A stretch of DNA of 64,000 nt, from contig NZ_CADFEB010000001.1 in assembly GCF_902833085.1 (NCBI RefSeq), positions 479,742 through 543,741 of the forward strand, in the 5' to 3' direction. This document shows positions 19,623-30,343 of the stretch, one piece after another. The position numbers and the translations under genes are program-made. How positions within the stretch are numbered: position 1 is the stretch's first letter; each line of letters starts with the position of its first letter. The notes beneath the pieces were generated by a model, which worked only from the letters and a program-made list of their open reading frames with translations, was not told the origin of the DNA and ran no database searches. The stretch is from Burkholderia ubonensis (GTDB taxonomy: Bacteria > Pseudomonadota > Gammaproteobacteria > Burkholderiales > Burkholderiaceae).

Positions 19623-21572
19623 TCAGTAATAGCCGCGCGGACGCAGCGGCTCGACGCCGCCGACGTTGCCCATGTAGGCCTTCCACTGCTCGACGAGGCT
19701 CTGGATCAGCGACGGGTTCTGCGCGGACACGTCGGTCGTCTCGCCGCGATCCGACGCGAGATCGAACAGCTGCCAGTGACCGTCGAGCGGGCCGACCGGC
19801 GGCTCCGTCCACAGCGCCTTCCAGCGGCCGTCGGCGCTGCGCAGATACGCGCGGCCGTACGCTTCGTCGCCGAACGGCGTCGTGTGCAGTTCGCCCGTGT
19901 TCGCGCCGCTCAGCACCGGCAGCAGCGACTTGCCCGTCACCGGATACACGTAGCGGTTGTTGTAGATCACCTTGCCCTTGTTCTGGTCGACGCCCGTCAG
20001 CGTGTTGACGAGCGGCGGCGCCGGCTGCGACGGCGGCGTGACGCCCGCGACGTCGAGAAACGTCGCCGTGTTGTCGGTCACGTGCGTGAAGATCCGCAGC
20101 GTCGGCAGCGCCTGCTTCTGGCCCGGCAGGCGGACGATCGTCGGCACCGACACGCCGCCTTCGGCCGAGTAGCCCTTCGTCAGCCGGAACGGCGCCGCGC
20201 TCACCTCGCCCCAGCGCAGCCCGTATTGGAGCCGCTGCGCGTTCTGCTTGCCGTTGTCGGTGCCGAGCGCAGAATATACGGGCTCCTGAGCGTTCGCGGT
20301 GTCGGTTGCCGTCGGGTCCGCGCCGGAATCGATCGGCCAGCCTTCCGCGCCGTTGTCCGACTGGAACATGATGAACGTGTTGTCGTATTCGCCGATGTCC
20401 TTCAGATGCTGGATCAGCAGGCCGATGTTGTAGTCGAGGTTCTCGACCATGCCCGCATAGATCTCCATGTAGCGCGCCTGCGCCTTGCGTTCGGCGGGCG
20501 ACAGGCTCGACCATAGCTTGTCGACCTTGCCGGGGCCGTAATCGCCGTAGCCGTCCGCCGCCGCATGCACGGCGCTGAGGTATTTCGCGCTCGCTGCGCC
20601 GTTGTTCGGCGTGGCCGGCGACGCGGCCAGCGTCTCGGGCAGCCCGTCGAACGGCTTGAAGTCGGCCGGGATCAGCCCGAGCGCCTTCTGCCGCGCGATG
20701 CGCGCATTGCGGATCGCGGCGTAGCCCGCGTCATACACGCCCGCGTACTTGTGCAGCCACGGATCGGGCACCTGCAGCGGCCAGTGCGGCGACGTGTAGG
20801 CCGCGTACGCGAAGAACGGTTTGCCATCCTGACGGTTCGAATCGATGTACGCGATCAGCTTCTGCGTATAGAAGTCGGTCGAATAGAACACGGCCGGGCT
20901 GCCGCCCGCGCCGCCCGGCTGGCCCGGTTGCCCCGGCTGCACGTAGCGGCCGTCCTCGGTGTAGTTCTTCGAGCCGGCGGGCTCGTGCGCGAAGTGATTG
21001 GTCGCCGCGCCGCCGAGCAGCACGTAGCTGCGCTCGAAGCCCCACTGGTCCGGCGTCTGCCCGCCGCCCGTCGTGCTGCCGACGATCCCCGAGCCGATAT
21101 GCCACTTGCCGGCCATGTACGTGTGATAGCCGGCGTCCTTCAGCAGTTGCGCGACCGACAGCGCGCGGTCGTTCAAGTAGCCCTCGTAGCCGGGCAGCCC
21201 GCGCCGCTCGTCGGTCGGCGTGCCCATCGTGCCTTCGCCGACGAGATGGTGATCGGTGCCGGAAATCAGCATCGCGCGCGTAATGGCGCACACGGTGCCC
21301 GCATGATGATTCGACAGGATGCGCCCCGACTGCACGAGCGCGTCGAGGTTCGGCGTGTCGATCTCGCCGCCGAATGCGTGGATGTCGGAATAGCCGAGAT
21401 CGTCGGCCATGATGTACAGGATGTTCGGGCGCTTCGCCGACGCGCCCGCGTCGGCCTGCGGCTGCGTACCGTCGACGTCGCCGCCGCACGACGCGAGCGT
21501 CAGCGCGCCGGCGAGCGCGGCGCAGATCAGGCGGAAGCGGGAAGCAGGCTGGGGCGCGGCGGGCTGGATCAT
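19623..21572 (-). CDS. Arylsulfatase, lipoprotein, with non-canonical CAITR active-site motif
   Basis: A 649-residue sulfatase. The N-terminus carries a lipobox (LTLASC, Cys29) for outer- or inner-membrane anchoring. RPNILYIMADDLGYSD is the metal site start, GTVCAITRAMLISGTDHH is the active-site region and YHTYMAGKWHIG is the second hallmark. The modified residue would be Cys95. The usual FGE recognition motif is CxPxR or CxAxR; here the third position is Ile, which I checked on the DNA. Overall it resembles AtsA-type arylsulfatases in length and in the TGTDHH segment. First gene of the operon with FGE directly behind it. Confidence 0.9.
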   Translation of the reverse strand: MIQPAAPQPASRFRLICAALAGALTLASCGGDVDGTQPQADAGASAKRPNILYIMADDLGYSDIHAFGGEIDTPNLDALVQSGRILSNHHAGTVCAITRAMLISGTDHHLVGEGTMGTPTDERRGLPGYEGYLNDRALSVAQLLKDAGYHTYMAGKWHIGSGIVGSTTGGGQTPDQWGFERSYVLLGGAATNHFAHEPAGSKNYTEDGRYVQPGQPGQPGGAGGSPAVFYSTDFYTQKLIAYIDSNRQDGKPFFAYAAYTSPHWPLQVPDPWLHKYAGVYDAGYAAIRNARIARQKALGLIPADFKPFDGLPETLAASPATPNNGAASAKYLSAVHAAADGYGDYGPGKVDKLWSSLSPAERKAQARYMEIYAGMVENLDYNIGLLIQHLKDIGEYDNTFIMFQSDNGAEGWPIDSGADPTATDTANAQEPVYSALGTDNGKQNAQRLQYGLRWGEVSAAPFRLTKGYSAEGGVSVPTIVRLPGQKQALPTLRIFTHVTDNTATFLDVAGVTPPSQPAPPLVNTLTGVDQNKGKVIYNNRYVYPVTGKSLLPVLSGANTGELHTTPFGDEAYGRAYLRSADGRWKALWTEPPVGPLDGHWQLFDLASDRGETTDVSAQNPSLIQSLVEQWKAYMGNVGGVEPLRPRGYY

Positions 21573-21742
21573 CGCGGTATCGCTCGTTCGTCGGGATCGG
21601 CGATCTTAGCGTTGCCGCAGCGGGGGCCAAAGTCGGATTCGTCACATGCTAGTGGAACGACGGAATATGACGCGCCTGCGCACGGAAGGCATCGGCGGTA
21701 TTGCGGGAAGCGCGGGCGGATGACGATCTTGCGGCGGCCCGC

Positions 21743-22684
21743 TCACCCATGCGCTCCGTGCCCGCCGTCGACGGACGAACTCCGCGCGAGCACGCGCGGA
21801 ATCTCGTCGACGAGCGCGTCGATCGCCGCCCGCACCTTCGACGGCACCTGCCGCGCATTCGGCCGCACCGCGAACACTTCCGCGCTCCCCACGCTGTCGC
21901 TGTCCATCACGAGCGCGAGGCGGCCGTCGCGCAGATACGGCGCCATCAGCCAGCACGGCAGCCACGCGAGCCCCGCGCCGGCTGCGGCGGCGTCCGCGAT
22001 CGCCTGCAGGTCGTCGAAGCGCAGGCGGGCGCTCACGCGAATCTCGTGCGCGTCGCCATCCGCGCCGACGATCCGCCACGGCAAGGCCTGCCCGCCGCGC
22101 GCGTAACCGATGCCGACGTGCGACGCGAGATCCTCGAACCCGGTCGGCCGGCCGTGTTGCGCCAGATAGGCCGGCGACGCGCAGATGCCCATCTGCTGCA
22201 TGCCGAGCGGGCGGCAGACGAGCGCGGTCGTGTCGACGAGCGGACCGACGCGCACCGCGACGTCGAAGCCGTCGTTGACGAGATCCGCGACGCGATCGCT
22301 GAACGACATCTCGACCTCGAGCCGTGGATGACGCTCGACCAGCCGCCGCATGACCGGCGCGACGCACTGCCGGCCGAACAGCACCGGCGCGCTGATGCGC
22401 AGCCTCCCGGACGGCTCGCGGCGGCCCGCGTCGAGCGCGGCCTCCGTCTCGCCGAGTTCGGCCAGCACGCGGCGGCATTGCTCGTAGTACACGAGCCCTT
22501 CGTCGGTCAGGCTCAGGCGGCGCGTCGTGCGCTGCAGCAGCCGCACGCCGAGACGCCGCTCGAGCCGCGCGACGATCTTCGCGACGGCCGAGCGCGTCAC
22601 GCCGATCCGCAGCGCCGCCGCCGCGAAGCTGCCCGACTCCACGACCTCGACGAACTCGGCGATGCCGCCAAGGCGATCGTCCAT
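21743..22684 (-). CDS. LysR-family regulator
   Basis: A 313-residue LysR protein of the CrgA/PtxR-like subgroup. The DNA-binding part is FVEVVESGSFAAAALRIGVTRSAVAKIVARLE, followed by RLLQRTTRRLSLTDEG. The effector domain has SGRLRISAPVLFGRQCVAPVM and the long C-terminal co-inducer fold. It is divergent from the alcohol-dehydrogenase-like gene with a 119-bp spacer, so that gene is its likely target. It could also act on the convergently placed sulfatase operon, but nothing shows this. Effector unknown. Confidence 0.9.
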   Translation of the reverse strand: MDDRLGGIAEFVEVVESGSFAAAALRIGVTRSAVAKIVARLERRLGVRLLQRTTRRLSLTDEGLVYYEQCRRVLAELGETEAALDAGRREPSGRLRISAPVLFGRQCVAPVMRRLVERHPRLEVEMSFSDRVADLVNDGFDVAVRVGPLVDTTALVCRPLGMQQMGICASPAYLAQHGRPTGFEDLASHVGIGYARGGQALPWRIVGADGDAHEIRVSARLRFDDLQAIADAAAAGAGLAWLPCWLMAPYLRDGRLALVMDSDSVGSAEVFAVRPNARQVPSKVRAAIDALVDEIPRVLARSSSVDGGHGAHG

Positions 22685-22803
22685 GCGCTGTTTCTCCTTA
22701 TCGATTCGTTTCCATATTGGCGACAGTCAGTGGCCAAACTCTCTCCAATGCATCCACGCCGGCAACATTATCATGAGCCCGTCAACCACGAACAGGAGTC
22801 GAC

Positions 22804-23823
22804 ATGCAGGCATGGCAACTGAAACCCGGCGCCGGCATCGCCGGATTGCAGCGCATCGACGCGCCGCGCCGTCCGGTGGGCCCGAATGACGTCGTCGTGA
22901 AGATCCATTCGGCGTCGCTGAACTTTCGCGACCTGATGTTCGCGCGCGGCGACTACCTCGGCATCGGCGACGCACCGCTGATCCCGGTCGGCGACGGCGC
23001 GGGCGAGGTCGTCGAGACCGGCCGCGACGTCACGCGCTTCAAGCCCGGCGATCGCGTGATCAACACCTACTTCCCGCAGTGGCTCGACGGCCCGCCCACG
23101 CCGTCGAAGGTCGCGGGCTCGCCCGGCGCGCAGTTCGACGGCGTGCTCGCCGAGTATTTCGTCTCGGACGAAAACGCGCTGGTCGCGATCCCCGCACATC
23201 TCGACTACGACGAAGCGTCGACGCTGTCGTGCGCGGGGATCACCGCATGGAACGCGCTGTTCGCCGACGGCGGCGCGGCGCCCGGCTCGACCGTCGTGCT
23301 GCTCGGCACGGGCGGCGTGTCGGTCATCGCGCTGCAGCTCGCGCATGCGGCGGGCCTGCGTACGATCATCACGTCGTCGAGCGATGCGAAGCTCGAACGC
23401 GCGCGCCAGCTCGGCGCCGATGCGACGATCAACTATCGCGCGACGCCCGAATGGCAGCACGAAGTGCTGCGGCTCACCGGCGGCGCGGGCGCGGACATCG
23501 TCGTCGAGGTCGGCGGGCGGGACACGCTGCCGCGCTCGGTCGCCGCGACCAAAATGGGCGGCGTCGTGTCGGTGATCGGCGGGCTCAGCAGCTTCGCGGG
23601 GCCCGAGCTCGGCCTGCTGTCGCTGATCGGCGGCATCCGGCGGCTGCAGGGCATCATGGTCGGCAGCCGCGCGATGCTCGATGCGGTGGCCGGGCTCGTC
23701 GACGCGCGCAAGATCAAGCCGGTCGTCGATCGCGTGTTCGGCTTCGACGAGACGCCGGACGCGTATGCGTACCTGCAGTCGGGGCAGCACTTCGGGAAGG
23801 TCGTGATCCGGGTCGCCCGGTAA
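22804..23823 (+). CDS. Zinc-free MDR/quinone-reductase-type NAD(P)-dependent alcohol dehydrogenase
   Basis: A 339-residue medium-chain dehydrogenase. The N-terminal GroES-like domain runs to about residue 130. The Rossmann fold has VVLLGTGGVSVIALQLAHAAG, a GxGxxG-type nucleotide site. Structural-zinc cysteines are not seen and the catalytic-zinc cysteine position reads NFRD, so it belongs to the zinc-independent enoyl/quinone reductase side of the superfamily. An AGGAG box 5 bases before the ATG fixes the start. Divergent LysR gene upstream. Substrate not evident. Confidence 0.85.
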   Translation: MQAWQLKPGAGIAGLQRIDAPRRPVGPNDVVVKIHSASLNFRDLMFARGDYLGIGDAPLIPVGDGAGEVVETGRDVTRFKPGDRVINTYFPQWLDGPPTPSKVAGSPGAQFDGVLAEYFVSDENALVAIPAHLDYDEASTLSCAGITAWNALFADGGAAPGSTVVLLGTGGVSVIALQLAHAAGLRTIITSSSDAKLERARQLGADATINYRATPEWQHEVLRLTGGAGADIVVEVGGRDTLPRSVAATKMGGVVSVIGGLSSFAGPELGLLSLIGGIRRLQGIMVGSRAMLDAVAGLVDARKIKPVVDRVFGFDETPDAYAYLQSGQHFGKVVIRVAR

Positions 23824-23890
23824 CGCGCACGGCCGGGGCCGCGTGGCGGCGCCGACGCTTCGGCGGCTCGGCGCCGCCGGAACGCGCGGC

Positions 23891-24676
23891 TTACTTCGCG
23901 CCGTAGATATCGAAGTCGAAATACTTCCGGTTGATGCGCGCGTACGTGCCGTTCGCGAGAATCGCCGCGAGCGCATGGTTGAACGCGTCGCGCAGCTCGG
24001 CATCCTGCTTGCGCAACCCGAGCCCGTCGCCCTGGCCGAAATACTTCGGGTCGTCGATCGGCGCGCCCGCGAACATGAAGTCCTTGCCTTGCGGCTTCTT
24101 CAGGAACCCGTCGCTCGCAGCGATCGACGCCTGGAACGCCGCGTCGAGCCGGCCCGTCACGAGATCGGCGTACACCTGGTCCTGGTTCGGGTACGACACG
24201 ATCTGCACGCCGGCCGCCTGCCAGTTCGCGATCGCATAGTCGGCCTGGGCCGAGCCCTGCTCGACGCCGACGCGCTTGCCCTTCAGCGATTCGGCGCTCG
24301 GCAGCAGCGGCGAACCCTTGCGCACGACCAGACGCGCGGGCGCGTTCGAGATCCGGTTCGTGAACGCGATCTGCTGCATCCGCTTCGGCGTGATCGTCAT
24401 CGACGACGCGATCACGTCGAACTTGCGCGCGAGCAGGCCGGGAATCATCCCGTCGAAGCTCGACTCCACCCACACGCAGCGGGCGCGCAACTCGGCGCAC
24501 AGCGCGTTCGTGATGTCGATGCCGAAGCCCGCCAGCGTGCCGTCGGGCAGCTTGTATTCGAGCGGCGGGTAAGTCGGATCGACCGCGAGGCGAATCTCCC
24601 TGCCTGCCCAGTCGCCGCCCGCGTGCGCCGCTCCCGCCGCGAGCGTCATCGCGGCGGCCGCCATCCACTTCTTCAT
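23891..24676 (-). CDS. Polar amino-acid ABC transporter substrate-binding protein
   Basis: A 261-residue periplasmic binding protein of family 3 (HisJ/ArgT type). Signal peptide MKKWMAAAAMTLAAGAAHA is followed by IRLAVDPTYPPLEYKLPDG, GFGIDITNALCAEL, FDGMIPGLLARKFDVIASSM and the C-terminal NRKYFDFDIYG. An AAGGAG box before the ATG at 24676 fixes the start. It lies 56 bp downstream of an M20 peptidase gene on the same strand, and a LysR gene is divergent. No permease or ATPase follows, so it must use a transporter coded elsewhere. A basic or polar amino acid is the likely ligand. Confidence 0.88.
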   Translation of the reverse strand: MKKWMAAAAMTLAAGAAHAGGDWAGREIRLAVDPTYPPLEYKLPDGTLAGFGIDITNALCAELRARCVWVESSFDGMIPGLLARKFDVIASSMTITPKRMQQIAFTNRISNAPARLVVRKGSPLLPSAESLKGKRVGVEQGSAQADYAIANWQAAGVQIVSYPNQDQVYADLVTGRLDAAFQASIAASDGFLKKPQGKDFMFAGAPIDDPKYFGQGDGLGLRKQDAELRDAFNHALAAILANGTYARINRKYFDFDIYGAK

Positions 24677-24732
24677 TGCCTGTCTCCTTGTGTGTACTCG
24701 ATGAACGTATGAACCGGAATCGCCGTGCCGCG

Positions 24733-25902
24733 TCACCCGAGAAACCGCTCCGCGAGCGCAACCCAGTAGCTCGCGCCGGTCGCGAGAATCGCGTCGTTGA
24801 AGTCGTAGCCGGGGTTGTGGAGCGCGCATCCGGCGGCACCGTCGCCATTGCCGATCGACAGGTAGCTGCCCGGGCACGCATTCAGCATGAACGCAAAATC
24901 CTCGCTCGCGGCGATCGGCTGCAGTTGTTCGATCAGTGCGTCGTCGCCGCCCCAGTCGCGCGCGACCTGCCGCGCGAAGGCCGTTTCGTCCGCGTGATTG
25001 ACGAGCACCGGGTAGCCGACGCGGTAGTCGATCTCCGCCATCGCGCCGTAGCTTGCCGCCTGGCCCGCGACCGTCTCACGGATGCGCCGTTCGAGCAGCG
25101 CGCGCACGTCGGGCGACAGTGCGCGCACGCTGAGTTCGAGATCCGCATGCGGCGGAATCACGTTCGACGCGGTGCCCGCATGGATCGACCCGGCCGTGAT
25201 GATCGCGAGTGCCTGCGGGTTCACGTTGCGCGACACGATCGTCTGCAGCGCCATCACGATCGATGCGCAGACGACCACCGGGTCCACTGCGGCGTGCGGC
25301 GCCGCGCCGTGCCCGCCGCGCCCGGTCACGCGCACGCGCACCTCGTCGGCCGACGCCATGAACGGACCGTCGCAGAAGCCCAGCTTGCCCGCCGGCAGGC
25401 CCGGCACGTTGTGCATCGCGAACACCGCGTCGCACGGAAAGCGCGCGAACAGGCCGTCTTCGATCATCCGTTGCGCGCCGCCGAGCCCTTCCTCGGCCGG
25501 CTGGAAAATCAGGTTCAGCGTGCCGCTGAACCGTTCGCGTTCCGCAATGCAGCGCGCGGCCGCGAGCAGCATCGCCGTATGGCCGTCGTGGCCGCACGCA
25601 TGCATCACGCCGTCGATCCGGCTCGCATGCGGCAGCCCGGTCGTCTCGCGGATCGGCAGCGCGTCCATGTCCGCGCGCAGGCCGAGCCGGCGGCCCGCGC
25701 CGCGCGTCAGCGTGCCGACCACGCCGGTGCCGCCGAGGCCGCGCGTCACCCGATAACCCCACGTTGTCAGGCAGTCGGCGACGAGCTCGCTCGTTGCGCG
25801 CTCCTCGAAGCCGAGCTCCGGATGCGCATGCAGCCGGCGCCGCAGCGCAATCATGTCCGCTTCGATTGCCGCCATGTCGGGCGGAATGCGTGTCGAATCC
25901 AA
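24733..25902 (-). CDS. M20-family amidohydrolase (hippurate hydrolase-like)
   Basis: A 389-residue metallo-amidohydrolase. The metal-binding segments are in order: ELGFEE, DMDALPIRETTGL, HACGHDGHTAMLLAAA, FQPAEEGLGGAQRMI and a late SEDFAFM, as in the hippurate/N-acyl-amino-acid hydrolase branch. These enzymes cleave N-acylated amino acids. I prefer a TTG start at 25902 because GGAG lies 8 bases upstream. An ATG 9 codons downstream (25875) has no such box, and an ATG further upstream falls outside it. With the downstream binding protein it suggests import and deacylation of an N-acyl amino acid. Confidence 0.85.
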   Translation of the reverse strand: MDSTRIPPDMAAIEADMIALRRRLHAHPELGFEERATSELVADCLTTWGYRVTRGLGGTGVVGTLTRGAGRRLGLRADMDALPIRETTGLPHASRIDGVMHACGHDGHTAMLLAAARCIAERERFSGTLNLIFQPAEEGLGGAQRMIEDGLFARFPCDAVFAMHNVPGLPAGKLGFCDGPFMASADEVRVRVTGRGGHGAAPHAAVDPVVVCASIVMALQTIVSRNVNPQALAIITAGSIHAGTASNVIPPHADLELSVRALSPDVRALLERRIRETVAGQAASYGAMAEIDYRVGYPVLVNHADETAFARQVARDWGGDDALIEQLQPIAASEDFAFMLNACPGSYLSIGNGDGAAGCALHNPGYDFNDAILATGASYWVALAERFLG

Positions 25903-26038
25903 TTTTCCTGCTCCCCGGTTCCGCCTCGCCACCGATCGCCGGATGGCCGATCGTTGGCTGGATCGTATGCAGCGAAAATGCCGGCGAACAGCCCCGGTTT
26001 CGTTATGATGACAACTCTCTGTTGTCGGGTGTCACATC

Positions 26039-26992
26039 ATGAAGCTGCATCAGCTGCAGGCGCTCGTCGCGAGCGCGGAGGCCGGAAGCATTCGCGGCGC
26101 GGCGCGCGCGCTGGGCCTGTCGCAGGCCGCCGTCACACGGGCGCTGCGCGAACTGGAGGCGAGCGAACGCCTGCCGCTGCTCGTGCGCGCGCCGGAAGGG
26201 ATCGGCTTCACCGAATACGGCAAGGCGCTGCTCACGCACGCGAAGCTCGTGCTCAAGCAGCTCGAACATGCGCAGAGCGAGCTCGCGCGGATGCGCGGCC
26301 GCGTCGAAGGCCGGTTGAGCGTCGGCGTCACGCCGTGGCTCACGCTGACGTTTCTCGCCGAGACGGTGCGGCTGTTTCGCGAGCGGATGCCGGACGTGCG
26401 CCTGGAGCTGTATGAAGGATTGATGGCCGTCGCGCAGCCGCTGCTGCGCGACGGCAGCATGGATTTCGCGCTCGGGCAGGTGCAGCCGGGCGTGGTCGCG
26501 CAGGAATTCGCGTGCGAGCCGGTGCTGACCTACGAGACCTCGGTGATGGTGCGCGCGGGCCACCCGTGCGAGCGCGTCCGCTCGATTCACGACCTGCTCG
26601 ACCAGGACTGGGTGCTGAATTTCACGCCGGACGGCCAGGCCGCGCTCGTCGATTACCTGTTCACACGCCACGGCGCGCAGATCGACGAGCGGCGCATCGT
26701 CCGCGCGCAATCGGTCGCGATGCTGCAGACGATGCTCGAACAGGCGGACATGTGCACGTGGTGCCCGACGATCCTGAGCGTCGTGCCGCCGTTCGGCGAG
26801 CGGATGCGCGCGCTGTCGCTGAAGGAACGCTTCGAGCCGCGCGAGCTCGGCATCGTCACCCGCCGCAGCAGCACGCAGAGCGACGCCGCGCGCTGCTTCA
26901 TCGACTGCCTGCTGCAGGTGATCCGGCGTCATGCGCGCTCCGCCCGCAAGGAAGACCTCGCGCTGTTCCGCACGCTGACGCTGCTGATCTGA
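26039..26992 (+). CDS. LysR-family regulator
   Basis: A 317-residue LysR regulator (MKLHQLQALVASAEAGSIRGAARALGLSQAAVTRALREL-type helix-turn-helix, broken here only for length). The effector domain begins about residue 90 and is of the AbgR/TsaR-like subgroup, which often controls amidohydrolases. It is divergent from the M20 hydrolase gene with a 136-bp spacer, so it probably controls that pair. Effector unknown. Confidence 0.9.
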   Translation: MKLHQLQALVASAEAGSIRGAARALGLSQAAVTRALRELEASERLPLLVRAPEGIGFTEYGKALLTHAKLVLKQLEHAQSELARMRGRVEGRLSVGVTPWLTLTFLAETVRLFRERMPDVRLELYEGLMAVAQPLLRDGSMDFALGQVQPGVVAQEFACEPVLTYETSVMVRAGHPCERVRSIHDLLDQDWVLNFTPDGQAALVDYLFTRHGAQIDERRIVRAQSVAMLQTMLEQADMCTWCPTILSVVPPFGERMRALSLKERFEPRELGIVTRRSSTQSDAARCFIDCLLQVIRRHARSARKEDLALFRTLTLLI

Positions 26993-27094
26993 CGCGGCGC
27001 GCTTCTATCCGCGTTTCCATCCGCGCGTGTCGGCTCGCCGCCGCACGCCGCTCCCCCAATTCACGCCCGCGCAAATGCATTTCGCAATCCGTTA

Positions 27095-27124
27095 TTGGAT
27101 CGCGCCGGCGCGCATTTCTATACT
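27095..27124 (+). promoter_or_regulatory. Sigma-70-type promoter of groESL
   Basis: TTGGAT at 27095-27100 and TATACT at 27119-27124 are separated by 18 bases. The predicted transcription start falls inside the CIRCE element immediately downstream, the classical arrangement for HrcA repression. Confidence 0.6.
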
Positions 27125-27126
27125 CG

Positions 27127-27153
27127 TCAGCACTCTCCGATGCAGAGTGCCAA
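27127..27153 (+). promoter_or_regulatory. CIRCE operator (HrcA binding site)
   Basis: TCAGCACTC, nine spacer bases, then GAGTGCCAA. Each arm matches the consensus TTAGCACTC-N9-GAGTGCTAA at eight of nine positions. It lies 25 bases before the groES ATG, so this groESL copy should be under HrcA heat-shock control. Confidence 0.85.
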
Positions 27154-27178
27154 CCACCCATTCCGACAGGACGAACCG

Positions 27179-27469
27179 ATGAGCCTACGCCCCTTGCACG
27201 ATCGAGTCATCGTGAAGCGACTCGACCAGGAAACCACCACCGCTTCCGGCATCGTGATTCCCGACAGCGCCGCGGAAAAGCCCGACCAGGGCGAAGTGAT
27301 CGCGGTCGGCCCCGGCCGCCGGGACAACGACGGCCAGCGCATCGTGCCCGACCTGAAGGTCGGCGAGCGCGTGCTGTTCGGCAAGTACGCGGGCCAGACG
27401 GTCAAGGTGGACGGCAGCGAGCTCCTCGTGCTGCGCGAGGAAGACATCGTCGCCGTCGTCAATCAATAA
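27179..27469 (+). CDS. groES: Co-chaperonin GroES
   Basis: A 96-residue 10-kDa chaperonin beginning [15 protein letters not shown]. The mobile loop ([23 protein letters not shown]) and [17 protein letters not shown] end are standard. It caps the GroEL ring. The start is the usual family position; a longer frame upstream overlaps the CIRCE element and is not real. It is 12 bp ahead of groEL, so they form one operon. Confidence 0.97.
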   Translation: MSLRPLHDRVIVKRLDQETTTASGIVIPDSAAEKPDQGEVIAVGPGRRDNDGQRIVPDLKVGERVLFGKYAGQTVKVDGSELLVLREEDIVAVVNQ

Positions 27470-29125
<1,656 letters not shown>

Positions 29126-29174
29126 TGGAAAGGCCGGTGCGTCCGTTCGCGGGGGTGCCGGTGTGAAACGCAAG

Positions 29175-29207
29175 GCGCGCGATACCTCGGGGTATCGCGC
29201 GCTTTTT
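29175..29207 (+). terminator. Rho-independent terminator of groESL
   Basis: A perfect 12-bp stem (GCGCGCGATACC with its complement) with a TCGG loop, followed by TTTTT. It lies 50 bases after the groEL stop. Confidence 0.92.
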
Positions 29208-29534
29208 ATTGGTCCGTCGCGAAATAGCGTGAAGAACCAGATAAAAACTCGACTTGGATACGTCCAAGACCACGCGCATCCGTAGCAACAGACATGGATT
29301 GCAACATGGTACAGAACTACGTACAATACCAACTGCATTCGCCCACCCTTGTTAGGTTAGGGTCGCCCCTTGGGCAATAGGAATGCGTAAACGATAAGGC
29401 GCGTAACGTCTTCACCGGATGCCGTCCCCATCAAACTCGGGACGGCGAACACGCCGCTCTTGCCCTCTCGGGTGGGAGAGTGAACGTAGCGCTTGCGCCC
29501 GGAGCCGGGTAGCAGGCAAGTGAGAAAGCTCGAT
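29208..29534. other. Spacer between groESL terminator and the toxin-antitoxin pair
   Basis: The 327 bases have lower GC than groEL. No gene is seen. It contains a candidate sigma-70 promoter, listed separately. Confidence 0.5.
29299..29327 (+). promoter_or_regulatory. Candidate promoter for the YefM/YoeB pair
   Basis: TTGCAA and TACAAT with a 17-base spacer. It is about 200 bases upstream of the antitoxin start, so the leader would be long. This is pattern matching only. Confidence 0.35.
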
Positions 29535-29831
29535 ATGAACATCCTGACTTTTAGTGAGGCGCGAGCCGGCTTCAAGCAGGCTCTGGACGCGGTGTGCAAG
29601 GATCACGAACCGACGATAATCACCCGTCAGCGCGGGGAACATGTCGTCATGATTTCGCTGGAGGACTACAACAGCCTGCAGGAGACACTGCATCTGTTGG
29701 GCACCCCGACGAACGCTGACCGACTGCGCCAATCCATTGCTGAATTCAAGGCCGGCAAGACCTCTGTAAAGGAATTGCTGACACATGACACAGAAGAAGA
29801 AGGCAAAAAACAAGGCCGCAGCGGTAAGTAA
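29535..29831 (+). CDS. YefM/Phd-family antitoxin
   Basis: A 98-residue antitoxin. The N-terminal Phd/YefM DNA-binding fold is clear: MNILTFSEARAGFKQALDAV, then TIITRQRGEHVVMISLEDYNSLQETLHLL. The disordered, charged C-terminus is the toxin-wrapping part. It is expected to neutralise the YoeB toxin and repress the pair. It overlaps the toxin gene by 47 bases. The start at MNILTF is the family position. Confidence 0.9.
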   Translation: MNILTFSEARAGFKQALDAVCKDHEPTIITRQRGEHVVMISLEDYNSLQETLHLLGTPTNADRLRQSIAEFKAGKTSVKELLTHDTEEEGKKQGRSGK

Positions 29832-30090
29832 CTGCAAGGTTGCATGGTCGACGAACGCTTGGGACGATTACCTGTACTGGCAGGAAAAGAACCTCGCGAT
29901 CGTCGCCGAGATCAACGGCCTGATTGAGGAGATCTCCCGAGATCCTTTCAAGGGCACTGGTAAGCCGGAGCCCTTGAAAGGCGACCTGACCGGTTTCTGG
30001 TCACGTCGCATCACGAAAGCTGATCGCCTCGTATACATCGTCCAGGACAGCATCATCTATGTGATGCAGTGTCGGTACCACTACGACTGA
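29785..30090 (+). CDS. YoeB-type mRNA interferase toxin
   Basis: A 101-residue RelE-superfamily toxin, with a Lys-rich leader of about 15 residues before the usual YoeB start. GKPEPLKGDLTGFWSRRITKADRLVY is diagnostic, and the C-terminus CRYHYD keeps the catalytic His99; a conserved Glu near 48-49 and Arg74 are present. YoeB cuts mRNA at the ribosomal A site. All catalytic positions look intact, so the pair should be functional. A terminator follows directly. Confidence 0.9.
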   Translation: MTQKKKAKNKAAAVSNCKVAWSTNAWDDYLYWQEKNLAIVAEINGLIEEISRDPFKGTGKPEPLKGDLTGFWSRRITKADRLVYIVQDSIIYVMQCRYHYD

Positions 30091-30103
30091 TGTCATACCC
30101 GAA

Positions 30104-30127
30104 AAGCACCGGCGACGGTGCTTTTTT
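30104..30127 (+). terminator. Rho-independent terminator of the toxin-antitoxin operon
   Basis: An 8-bp stem AAGCACCG/CGGTGCTT with a GCGA loop and a run of six T. It begins 14 bases after the toxin stop. Confidence 0.9.
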
Positions 30128-30343
30128 CGTTCTCAGTGGCTATGGTCAATGCCCACGGCATTCCACAGCGCATCTCCACGGACGATCGACAAAGGTCTTC
30201 CGTCAATTGATTTGAGTTTCAAGTCGCACTGCCGTTAACGCCTTGTAGCCGGCTTCCCTGCAGCGGTCGCGATGCCCAGGATCAACGTGACCCGGCATCT
30301 GAGGCAGCCGATTTCAACGGCAACAACGGTAGGAAAAACAACG

